From: an uncultured Caulobacteraceae bacterium
GTDB taxonomy: Bacteria; Pseudomonadota; Alphaproteobacteria; Caulobacterales; TH1-2
DNA: 64,000 nt
Assembly: GCA_937967425.1 (NCBI GenBank)
Contig: CALBST010000452.1
Span: 1 to 64,000 of the forward strand
Direction: 5' to 3'
Under the pieces are notes generated by a model. The model was not told the DNA's origin, did not search any database, and saw only the letters and a list, made by a program, of their open reading frames with translations. Below are positions 14,501-20,796 of the stretch, piece after piece; positions within the stretch are counted from its first letter, which is position 1, and each line of letters starts with the position of its first letter. A program made the position numbers and the translations under genes.

Positions 14501-15896
14501 GGGCCTCGCCGGCATAGATCACGCTTTCGAGCTGCGCTTCGGAGAGAAGCGCGTCGGACACGATCTTCGGCGGCAGATGCGGACGATAGCTCGGCTTGGG
14601 CGGGGCGACCGACGCCATCGCCGCCGATTGCACCAGCTTGGTCGGGTGCGGCCGCGCGCCGGGGATGCGAATGGACTGAAGCGCGTAGCCTTCATAGAGC
14701 GCCTCGGTCGCGTCGCCGCCTTCGGCGGGGCGCCAATCGACGGCTTCATAGGCAAGCGCGACGGCTTCCGGGACGGGCGAGACGGCCGGAGCGGGAGCGG
14801 GTCGCGATGCTTTGCGAAGCGGGCGCCCGGCTGCGGGACGCGGGCCGCGCGGCGGAGAGACAAGGCTCGGCGCGATCGGCGGGCGCGGCGGCAGCGACGG
14901 CGCCAGCCACGCCAGCAAGGTGGCGATGTCGGGCGCATGTCCGAGCGAGGGCGGAAACGATTTCGGATCGTCGGCCGGAACCTTGTCGATCACCGTCAGG
15001 CGCGTGTCGAAAGTCGTGCCGTGCTTGGCGTAAACGGCGCCGTCGATGGACGCCGTGAACACGACGCGCCCGCGCTCCTGCAAGCGCGCGAACGCTTCGG
15101 CCCAGGCCGGATTGTCCGGCGCGCAGGAAGCGCCGGTGATGGCGACCAGGCGCCCGCCCTCGGCCAAGCGCGCGAGCGCCGAGGCGACATTACGGAGCGC
15201 CGCGTCGGCGATGCGCCGATCGACATTGGCGACCGCCGAAAACGGGGGATTCATCAGCACGACGCTGGGCGTCACGCCAAGATCGAGATGATCGTCGATA
15301 TGCGCCGCGTCGAAGCGCGTGACGGCGATGCCGGGAAACAGCCGCCCGAGCATGTCCGCGCGCGTGTCCGCCAATTCGTTCAGCAGAAGCGCGCCGCCCG
15401 CCAGTTCCGCGAAAATGGCCAAGAGGCCATTTCCGGCCGAGGGCTCCAGCACCAAATCCGCCGGCGTGATCGCAGCGGCGAGACCGGCCGCGTAGCCGAG
15501 CGGAATGGGCGTGGAGAATTGCTGAAACGTCTGGCTTTCTTCCGAGCGGCGCGTGTGCGTGGGCAGAAGGCCGGCGATCTTGGCCAGCATCGGCGCCATC
15601 GCCGCCGGCGATGCGGCGCGCGCCAGCATGGCGGGACCGAATTTGCGCAGAAACAGCAGCGTGGCGGCTTCGCAGGCTTCGTAGGCCGCCTTCCAGTCCC
15701 AGCGGCCGTCGGCGTTGCCGCCTCCGAACGCTTCTTCCATCGCCGCGCGCAGCATGGCCGCGTCGATGCGCGCGCCGCGCTCCAGGTGCGGCGACAGAAG
15801 CTGGGCTGCGGTGAAGATGGCGGCGGCTTTGGCGGCGTGTCCGCCGTGCGCCGACGGCGCGGCAGCGCGTGCGGCCGGTGTAGAGATTTGAGTCAT
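11568..15896 (-). CDS. Strawberry-notch helicase with methylase-like N-domain
   Basis: A 1442-residue protein. Residues ~100-330 resemble an N6-adenine methyltransferase fold, with LEPSAGNGLLAIFAE and the VVLMNPPFS motif at about residue 216. Residues ~440-1100 form an SF2 helicase of the strawberry-notch type: Walker A GDGTGAGKGRQ (~505), DEAD-type box VIVFDESHA (~610), SATGATNVHNLAY, and a C-terminal helicase half with RILIFSDAGGTGRSYHAE and QGLGRTNRTNQ. Such proteins are common on alphaproteobacterial conjugative elements and may protect or remodel incoming DNA; the exact role is unproven. A hairpin leader (15922-15967) precedes the gene and the Toprim gene follows immediately. Confidence 0.87.
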   Translation of the reverse strand: MTQISTPAARAAAPSAHGGHAAKAAAIFTAAQLLSPHLERGARIDAAMLRAAMEEAFGGGNADGRWDWKAAYEACEAATLLFLRKFGPAMLARAASPAAMAPMLAKIAGLLPTHTRRSEESQTFQQFSTPIPLGYAAGLAAAITPADLVLEPSAGNGLLAIFAELAGGALLLNELADTRADMLGRLFPGIAVTRFDAAHIDDHLDLGVTPSVVLMNPPFSAVANVDRRIADAALRNVASALARLAEGGRLVAITGASCAPDNPAWAEAFARLQERGRVVFTASIDGAVYAKHGTTFDTRLTVIDKVPADDPKSFPPSLGHAPDIATLLAWLAPSLPPRPPIAPSLVSPPRGPRPAAGRPLRKASRPAPAPAVSPVPEAVALAYEAVDWRPAEGGDATEALYEGYALQSIRIPGARPHPTKLVQSAAMASVAPPKPSYRPHLPPKIVSDALLSEAQLESVIYAGEAHAQILAGAWNVDETLDLVSAAREDCETAVRFRRGWFLGDGTGAGKGRQVAGVLLDNWLKGRRRAVWVSKSDKLLEDAQRDWSALGMERLLVTPLSRFRQGTPIRLGEGVLFTTYATLRSDERGEKASRVRQIVDWLGADFDGVIVFDESHALANAVAAKGERGDQAASQQGRAGLRLQHALPNARVLYVSATGATNVHNLAYAQRLGLWGGTDFPFATREEFIQAVDAGGVAAMEVLARDLKALGLYAARSLSYEGVQYELVEHELSPEQIRIYDSYAGAFAIIHNHLDAALEAANVTSGGSTQNAQAKASARSAFESTKQRFFNHLITGMKTPTLIRRIEGDLEAGHSSVVQIVSTGEALMARRLAEIPTEDWNDVQVDITPREYVLDYLAHSFPVQLYQPYTDEEGNLLSRPVVRDGQPVLCRDAVARRDRLIEQLAALPAVPGALDQIVHHFGTECVAEVTGRTRRVIRKGDRHMVENRAGAANLGETQAFMDDEKRILIFSDAGGTGRSYHAELSAKNQRLRVHYLLEPGWKADAAIQGLGRTNRTNQAQPPLFRPISTDVKGEKRFLSTIARRLDSLGAITRGQRQTGGQGFFRPEDNLESLYARDALRQLYNLIVIGKIEGCPLDVFEAATGLKLMDSNGLRDDLPPITTFLNRLLALTIDMQNLLFSAFEQLVSARIEGAIAAGVYDAGLETLKGESFVVTDRQAIYTHPATGAETRLLTIARRERNTPLDLDGALALLSVRNAALLINEKSGRAAVRLPAPGVMREDGGVEARIRLARPMNRMAMALDALAQSHWRAADEQEFARAWSEEVAGIPPHTDSEIHMVAGLLLPIWKRLPHGGAQVYRLQTDAGERIIGRMVTPAWALATLAGGAPALQPEAAFAALMEGKLVLHLAEGLELRRSRVMGAYRIELAGFADTMRDRLAAYGLFSEIISWKLRLFAPTDESGVEVLAKVLSQYPIERIGDRAGE

Positions 15897-15921
15897 GGGG
15901 ATTGCCCTTGGTGAAAGCCAA

Positions 15922-15967
15922 ACGGATCGAGCCGGCGCGCGCTCTCACGCCCGCCGGCCCGATCCGT
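15922..15967 (-). promoter_or_regulatory. Leader hairpin of the helicase gene
   Basis: A 16-bp stem (15922-15937 with 15952-15967, one mismatch) lies about 25 bases before the helicase start codon. Its loop contains GCGCGCTCTCACGCCCGCCG, almost identical to the loop of the hairpin at 16485-16530, although the stems differ. This points to a shared leader element. Confidence 0.6.
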
Positions 15968-16083
15968 CCCCGTCGCCCTCTGACTCTGACCCGCCTGCAA
16001 CGCCCGGCGCCGTCCGGCCAATCGCGCGCGCCCCGCCCGCCGCACTCGGCGCGCGCTGATGGAACGCCGCGCCGTCCCGGACA

Positions 16084-16467
16084 TCAGACCCGCAGCGTCA
16101 TACGAATGTGGCGGGCGAGTTCCTGCGGCCGATTGAGCATGTCGAGTGGCGCGAATTGGTTGCAGCGCCCGACATAATCGCGCCGCCCGTCGCACGCGCG
16201 GAAAAGAATGCCGTTCTCGTCGCCCATGACAGACTGGCAGACTTGCACATAGATGCGATCCGTGTGCAGCGTGATTTCGCCGGATATGGCGCACCCGCCT
16301 TTGCTGGAACGCAGATCGAATTGGCCGCGCTCAAGGCCGAGCGCCTGGGCCAAGCGGCGTAATTGCCGGCCAGCGGCGGCGTGAAAGCGCCGCTTGGCGT
16401 GTTCGTCATAGGCGGCCGGCTTGCTGAAATCGAACTGTGCGTCGATCGCCGATAGCGTGCGGGACAT
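16084..16467 (-). CDS. Hypothetical protein of a conjugative element
   Basis: A 127-residue protein with no family I can name. It begins with a helical, basic segment (YDEHAKRRFHAAAGRQLRRLAQALGL) and continues with alternating strands (GGCAISGEITLHTDRIYVQVCQS, NGILFRACDGRRDYVGRCNQ), with four cysteines in the second half. It is encoded just upstream of the helicase on the same strand, and its own leader carries a hairpin with the same loop core as the helicase leader, so the genes may share a control mechanism. Confidence 0.72.
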   Translation of the reverse strand: MSRTLSAIDAQFDFSKPAAYDEHAKRRFHAAAGRQLRRLAQALGLERGQFDLRSSKGGCAISGEITLHTDRIYVQVCQSVMGDENGILFRACDGRRDYVGRCNQFAPLDMLNRPQELARHIRMTLRV

Positions 16468-16484
16468 GGGGGAAACTCCGAAAT

Positions 16485-16530
16485 GCGTGAGAAAGCGTTT
16501 TGGCGCGCTCTCGCCCGCCGAAACTCACGC
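16485..16530 (-). promoter_or_regulatory. Leader hairpin with shared loop core
   Basis: A perfect GCGTGAG/CTCACGC stem (16485-16491 with 16524-16530) encloses GCGCGCTCTCGCCCGCCG, which is also the loop core at 15938-15951 and neighbouring bases. It lies about 17 bases upstream of the 127-residue gene's ATG. Confidence 0.55.
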
Positions 16531-16584
16531 CATCAGGGCTCCCCTTTCACTCTCCATCGCGCGCGAACGCGAACGCCGGCGGCT

Positions 16585-16968
16585 TCAAACCTCGTCCGCC
16601 TCGTCCGCGCGACGCGCCAGCAAGACGCCCGCATCGGCCGCTATTTCCTGCGCGGCCTCCAAGGCCCAATCGCGCGCGAGATCGAGCTGGTGATTGGAGC
16701 CTTCCCACAAACGCCATACGCGCACGCATCCGGCCGCGACGAATTTCGGCAAATCGGGATGGTCGGCGAAAATATCCTGCGCTTGCTCCAGCACGTCGTC
16801 GACGGCCAAGGTCGAAAATTCGTACCAGCCGGCGGCATCCTGGCAATCGAGGATGATGGTCTGAGCGTCGTCGGCCGAGAGGCGCCCGGAAAAATAGCGC
16901 CAGGCGCGGACGGCGCGTCGAACGCGGCGCTTTATGGTCCGGCGCCGATCGCGGAACACGCTAAACAT
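16585..16968 (-). CDS. Hypothetical protein, helical
   Basis: A 127-residue protein with a very basic N-terminus (FRDRRRTIKRRVRRAVRAWRYF), followed by an acidic helical body including DDAQTIILDCQDAAGWYEF and a C-terminus rich in Ala, Glu and Asp. I recognise no family. Its ATG overlaps the last 8 bases of the upstream gene (stop at 16961-16963), so translation is coupled; GGGAG lies upstream. The longer open frame toward 17385 is the antisense of that neighbour. Third gene of a small minus-strand operon starting at 18021. Confidence 0.7.
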   Translation of the reverse strand: MFSVFRDRRRTIKRRVRRAVRAWRYFSGRLSADDAQTIILDCQDAAGWYEFSTLAVDDVLEQAQDIFADHPDLPKFVAAGCVRVWRLWEGSNHQLDLARDWALEAAQEIAADAGVLLARRADEADEV

Positions 16969-17572
16969 TGGCGTCTCCCTTTTCGGACGTCCCGGTTGAT
17001 TCAAGCTGGCGGCCGCGAACCGCCTCCCAACAGGCGGGACTCCAATGGCGCAGAGTCCTTTCCGCTTCGCGCCGCTCGCTTTCGGTGAAGAGGTCGGGAA
17101 ACGCGATGGCGACCTTGGCCCATTCGCAATCTTCTTCGTACCATCCGCCCGCGGCGCGCAGCGCGGCCGGCATGAGCGCGAGGCGTTCCGGGGCGAGCTT
17201 GAAGCCGCCGTGGCTTGCGGTGGTGAAGAACACGACGCCCTCGCCGTAGATTTCGCCATGCTGCGCAAAACCCCAAGGGGTCCAGACGCCGGATTCGCAT
17301 GGCCGGCGGCCAAGAGCGGGGAGCTGACGATGGTGTTCTGCGACGTTCTCGACATAGGCGCGGAAGCCGGCTTCGTCCGCCGCATGGCCTCCGAACGCCC
17401 AAAAGTCGCGGCGCTTCCATTGGCGCATCGGCGCGCCGATGCGCCAGGCGCTTACGATGTGGAAGCCGTCCACGCCGGGAATGGCGATCCATGCGAGTTC
17501 TCCAAGAGCAGCGGCCGTAAAGCCTTCATCGGTGCGACCGAAGATCGGCGTGTTTGGGTCGGGCGCGCTCAT
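16961..17572 (-). CDS. Conserved hypothetical protein, possibly DUF7007
   Basis: A 203-residue protein. The central TPWGFAQHGEIYGEGVVFFTTASHGGFKL segment, followed by an arginine-led stretch and GGWYEEDCEWAKVAIAFPDLF, is a pattern I associate with proteins of plasmids and conjugative elements grouped as DUF7007; the assignment is from memory and uncertain. The biochemical role is unknown. It overlaps the upstream gene by 4 bases (ATGA) and the downstream one by 8, so all three are co-expressed. Confidence 0.7.
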   Translation of the reverse strand: MSAPDPNTPIFGRTDEGFTAAALGELAWIAIPGVDGFHIVSAWRIGAPMRQWKRRDFWAFGGHAADEAGFRAYVENVAEHHRQLPALGRRPCESGVWTPWGFAQHGEIYGEGVVFFTTASHGGFKLAPERLALMPAALRAAGGWYEEDCEWAKVAIAFPDLFTESERREAERTLRHWSPACWEAVRGRQLESTGTSEKGDANV

Positions 17573-18021
17573 GCCGCCCTCCCTTCACTGGGCGCGCCGT
17601 CGTCGCAAACCACCTCCAGGCGTGCGTCTTTGTAGCCCTTGGCGCGCACCCAAGCCTCGGCCGACGCGCCATTGGCGGCGAGATGGATAAGCTCTTGCTC
17701 GTCGCCTTCGCCCCGGATGATGCGAACCGAACCTGTCGGGGGCCGCTCGGCGATCTCGAAACACAAGGGGCTCGCCACCGAATAGCGCGCCCTCACCATG
17801 ACCACTCCGGCAATGTCGTCCAGCCGGAGCAGGAATGACGCAGAGACCAAACGATCGCCCAACCGCGTTTCGGGATCCTTGCGAACGAGGCGGCCAACAT
17901 TGTTGCGGCTTCTCCAATCGCTGAGTTTACGATGGTGGCGCTCGGGTGGACGCGGTGCGCCGTCGGAAAAGCGAATGAGCGCGCCAAGCGGCGCGGCGTC
18001 GTAGATATATTGTGCGGACAT
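17569..18021 (-). CDS. Hypothetical protein, first of a three-gene operon
   Basis: A 150-residue protein beginning MSAQYIYDAAPLGALIRFSDG with a basic segment (PERHHRKLSDWRSRNNVGRLVRKDP) and a beta-rich core (FLLRLDDIAGVVMVRARYSV...LCFEIAERP). No family recognised. It heads the operon 18021-16585, with 4- and 8-base overlaps downstream. The leader has an 8-bp GGAGAGCG/CGCTCTCC stem that can also pair in other ways (see 18036-18083). Confidence 0.7.
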   Translation of the reverse strand: MSAQYIYDAAPLGALIRFSDGAPRPPERHHRKLSDWRSRNNVGRLVRKDPETRLGDRLVSASFLLRLDDIAGVVMVRARYSVASPLCFEIAERPPTGSVRIIRGEGDEQELIHLAANGASAEAWVRAKGYKDARLEVVCDDGAPSEGRAA

Positions 18022-18035
18022 TGGATGTCTCCGTG

Positions 18036-18083
18036 GGAGAGCGGGCGAAACGACCGCCGGACGCTCTCCTTTCGCCCCGGCGG
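18036..18083 (-). promoter_or_regulatory. Leader with interlocking pairing segments
   Basis: Three complementary segment pairs occur in the order a-b-c-a'-b'-c': GGAGAGCG (18036) with CGCTCTCC (18062), GGGCGAAA (18043) with TTTCGCCC (18070), and CCGCCGG (18054) with CCGGCGG (18077). They cannot all be nested, so the RNA would form a pseudoknot or switch between folds. It lies about 15 bases before the start codon of the 150-residue gene and shares CGCTCTC followed by CGCCC with the other two leader hairpins. Confidence 0.5.
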
Positions 18084-18163
18084 TTCATCCCGCCGGCGCC
18101 TTTCTCCGGCTCTGCCGCCGAGATCGCGCGGACCTGGCGACGCCGGCAAAGAGTGTGAGAGAA

Positions 18164-18197
18164 ACGGAAGGCCCGGCGTCGCCGCCGGGCCTTCCGT
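18164..18197 (-). terminator. Terminator of the ParB-like gene
   Basis: A perfect 15-bp GC-rich stem (18164-18178 with 18183-18197) with a 4-base loop lies 19 bases past the stop codon of the ParB-like gene. On the minus strand it is followed by TTTCTCTC, a modest T-rich tail. Confidence 0.7.
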
Positions 18198-18216
18198 ATG
18201 AGTGGAGGCGCAAGGG

Positions 18217-20310
18217 TCAGGCCGCAGCGGCTGCCCGATCCGCCTTTGCATCGGCTTCGCGTTCTTCATCCCCGCCGGCGAGGAAATCCGGAAGCGCCTC
18301 GATGGCTGCGGAATCATCGTCCAGGCGCAGCGGCTCGGGAAGCCAGCCTGCGCCGTCGAGCAGGCGTTCGGCCTCTTTGGCCATGTCGCCCTTCTTTAGA
18401 TGGTCGATGAGTTGAGCCGCCGCCTCGCCTTTAGCTTCGCTCACGGCTTCCAGGATGCGGGTCTTGGGCACGCGGCCGAGATAATTCTCCACGGTTGGAC
18501 GCCATCCGGCTTCCACCATGTCGAGCCCGACCGCGCGCGCAAGCCGATCGGCCTGCTCGATGCGGAGGTGAACAGCATGCGCGCTGGGCCCGGCGCCGTA
18601 GCGATCGCCCTTCTCTTGGAGGGCATTGACGCCGGCCGAGACGCAATAGGCGAGGAGCGCGCCGCGGCTGTCGTCGTCGAGGTCCGCGATCCAATCCCAA
18701 AGCGCGCCTTCGTTGGCGGGCATGTCGGCCTTCCAGGCTTCGTGGCGCTCCTTGATGGATTGGGCCGAAGCGCTTTCTTTCAGATCGGGCGCCTGGTTTT
18801 GCAGCGAGACTTTCTGGACGAAGGCTTGCAGACATTTTCCGCCGAAGCCTTCGTGGAAAGCGTCAACGCAAAGCCGATGCAGAAGCAGGGTCAGAGCGAC
18901 GTGCGGATTTCCGGCGACGGCGTCGCGTAGCGCAAGCGTGCGATGCGCTGTCAGTTCGCTGATGAGCCGGTCAGGCAGAGGCTTGACGGCGTCCTCTTCA
19001 TCTTCATCGTCCTCGTCGGCCGCTTCCTTGCCGCCGATGGTGATGATGGTGCGCCGGGAAGCCGGCACCGCTTCCTCGTCGCCGCCAGATTCCGCTTCGC
19101 CCGGATCGCCTTCAGCCGATTCCACGGCCGCGATTTCATCCTCAAGGCGCACATAGCCGCAATCGACATCGAGCTTGCCGTCGCGGTCAATGCTGATGAA
19201 GACGCCGGCGCGGGCGATGTCGGCGGGGTCGTAGATCGCAGGCCGGTTCTCGAACGCATCGAGGGCGGTTTCGATTTCTCCAAGCCGCCGATCGACATCC
19301 TCCGGATATTCGTCATCCTCGGCATATTGGGCTTCGAGGCGCTCGAACTCGGCTTCCAGCGCCGCGATCGTCGCCTTTTCTTCTTCGGTCAGATCGGGGA
19401 CGTATCCGTCGATCCGGCCCATGTCGTCGGCGTGCCCGAACGGGAAATCGACTGACACCTCGATCCATTTCCACCCCTCGGCGGCGATCTTCTCCGCTTC
19501 CGCCTTGAGCTTTTCGGCGACCAGGCGGTCGAGCAGCACGACATCCTGCAAATAGCCTTCGCCCCGTTCGCTGAACAGGTCGCGCAGAACGTAGCCGTCG
19601 GCTTCCTCATAGGCTTCCAGCCCGATGAACGCCGCCCGCTTGTCGGTGCTGGGCACGGTGTTCTGCGTCACCAGCCTGCGAATGTGAAAAGGCTCGTTGC
19701 TGTAGGAATTCTTCACGCTGTCCCAGACCTGCTCCTGGCGCACGCGGTCGCTGGTGACGGAGAAGGCCATGAGCTGCTCCAGCGTCATGCCGTCCTCGCC
19801 ATAGATTTCCAGGAGCTTCGGCGACACCGACGCCAGGCGCAGCCGTTGCTTCACGACGGTCGGCGTGACAAAAAACCGGGCGGCGATTTCCTCTTCGCTC
19901 AATCCCTTTTCCCGCAGATCGTGGAAAGCGCGGAATTGATCCAGCGGGTGGAGCGCGACGCGCTGGACATTCTCGGCGAGCGAATCTTCCTCGGCGATGC
20001 CGTCGTCTTTAACGACGCAAGGGACGAGTTGCGTCTTGAGCAAACGCTTCTGCTTGACCAACCGTTCAAGCGCGCGATAGCGCCGGCCACCGGCCGGCAC
20101 TTCATACATGCCGGTTTCGGCGCCGTCGGCATCGCGCACCGGGCGCACATGCAGGCTCTGAAGCAGCCCGCGCCTGGCGATGTCCTCGGCCAATTCCTCG
20201 ATCGAGACGCCGGCCTTGGTCCGGCGCACATTGGATTGGCTGAGAACCAGCTTATTGAAGGGAATGTCGCGTGACGAATTGAGGACGATTTTCTGCTTTG
20301 CAGCCGCCAT
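18217..20310 (-). CDS. ParB/RepB/Spo0J-like (KorB-type) protein
   Basis: About 697 residues. The N-terminal ParB domain is clear: SQSNVRRTKAGVSIEELAED, then ARRGLLQSLHVRPV, VPAGGRRYRALERLV and the arginine/glutamate stretch DSLAENVQR. It is followed by a helix-turn-helix domain (LSEEEIAARFFVTPTVVKQRLRLA). The long C-terminal region is acidic, with a low-complexity DEDDEDEEDA tract. Large ParB-like proteins of this kind are standard on conjugative elements, where they may act in maintenance or repress transfer genes. ATG 20310 has GGAG upstream; the frame extends to 20367 without a better start. It is divergent from traG across a 486-base control region. Confidence 0.87.
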   Translation of the reverse strand: MAAAKQKIVLNSSRDIPFNKLVLSQSNVRRTKAGVSIEELAEDIARRGLLQSLHVRPVRDADGAETGMYEVPAGGRRYRALERLVKQKRLLKTQLVPCVVKDDGIAEEDSLAENVQRVALHPLDQFRAFHDLREKGLSEEEIAARFFVTPTVVKQRLRLASVSPKLLEIYGEDGMTLEQLMAFSVTSDRVRQEQVWDSVKNSYSNEPFHIRRLVTQNTVPSTDKRAAFIGLEAYEEADGYVLRDLFSERGEGYLQDVVLLDRLVAEKLKAEAEKIAAEGWKWIEVSVDFPFGHADDMGRIDGYVPDLTEEEKATIAALEAEFERLEAQYAEDDEYPEDVDRRLGEIETALDAFENRPAIYDPADIARAGVFISIDRDGKLDVDCGYVRLEDEIAAVESAEGDPGEAESGGDEEAVPASRRTIITIGGKEAADEDDEDEEDAVKPLPDRLISELTAHRTLALRDAVAGNPHVALTLLLHRLCVDAFHEGFGGKCLQAFVQKVSLQNQAPDLKESASAQSIKERHEAWKADMPANEGALWDWIADLDDDSRGALLAYCVSAGVNALQEKGDRYGAGPSAHAVHLRIEQADRLARAVGLDMVEAGWRPTVENYLGRVPKTRILEAVSEAKGEAAAQLIDHLKKGDMAKEAERLLDGAGWLPEPLRLDDDSAAIEALPDFLAGGDEEREADAKADRAAAAA

Positions 20311-20796
20311 GATGGAAGCTCCGCGACGAGCAGCGGAAAGCCTCTCTCTCCGCCTCCAACCCGTCACGGAACGCCGCTCAACCCTCTCCCTCTACATCGA
20401 CAGCGCGCCGACGGAGCCAACTTTATCGCCGCCGCCACCGCCGTTAACAATGCGGAAGTAAGCTCCTCCATTGCGCCGCACCGGCGCACAACGGTCACTC
20501 CGCACGATAACTACCCTGTGTCGCCATGATGCATGGTGTTGCAATTCGCCAATCGGCGGATGTGCGCCGACTAAGCTTGGACGCTGCGCCGTTGCGTCGC
20601 ACAAATACAATAATCTGCGGTTTGTGCTGCGCGCCACGCTCGCCAGTTTTGTACGACGGCTTAGCGCCCAAACATAGTGCGGACAGCTCAAAATTCTTAA
20701 CCAAGCCCGCGCGCACCACCTCACACGCACGGCGCGCAAATTGATGTTTCGCCCCCGCGGCGCCGCGAACCTCGCGCGCGTCAGGGGCGGGATCCG
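20311..20796. promoter_or_regulatory. Divergent control region between ParB-like gene and traG
   Basis: No gene is supported here. The region is less GC-rich than its neighbours and must contain promoters for both flanking transcription units. Two dyads stand out: GGCGCACA (20483-20490) with TGTGCGCC (20561-20568), and GCACAAA (20599-20605) with TTTGTGC (20621-20627). They are plausible operators for the ParB-like or HTH proteins. Short frames over this stretch lack ribosome-binding sites. Confidence 0.5.

Noticed and set aside
11607..15914. A 1435-residue plus-strand open frame
   Set aside because: It is the antisense shadow of the strawberry-notch helicase gene; high G+C content keeps the opposite frame open. 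The product is rich in Arg, Asp and Gly with no domain pattern.
16585..17385. 266-residue version of the helical hypothetical protein
   Set aside because: The upstream 139 residues are another-frame reading of the neighbouring 203-residue gene; the ATG at 16968 is coupled to that gene's stop codon.
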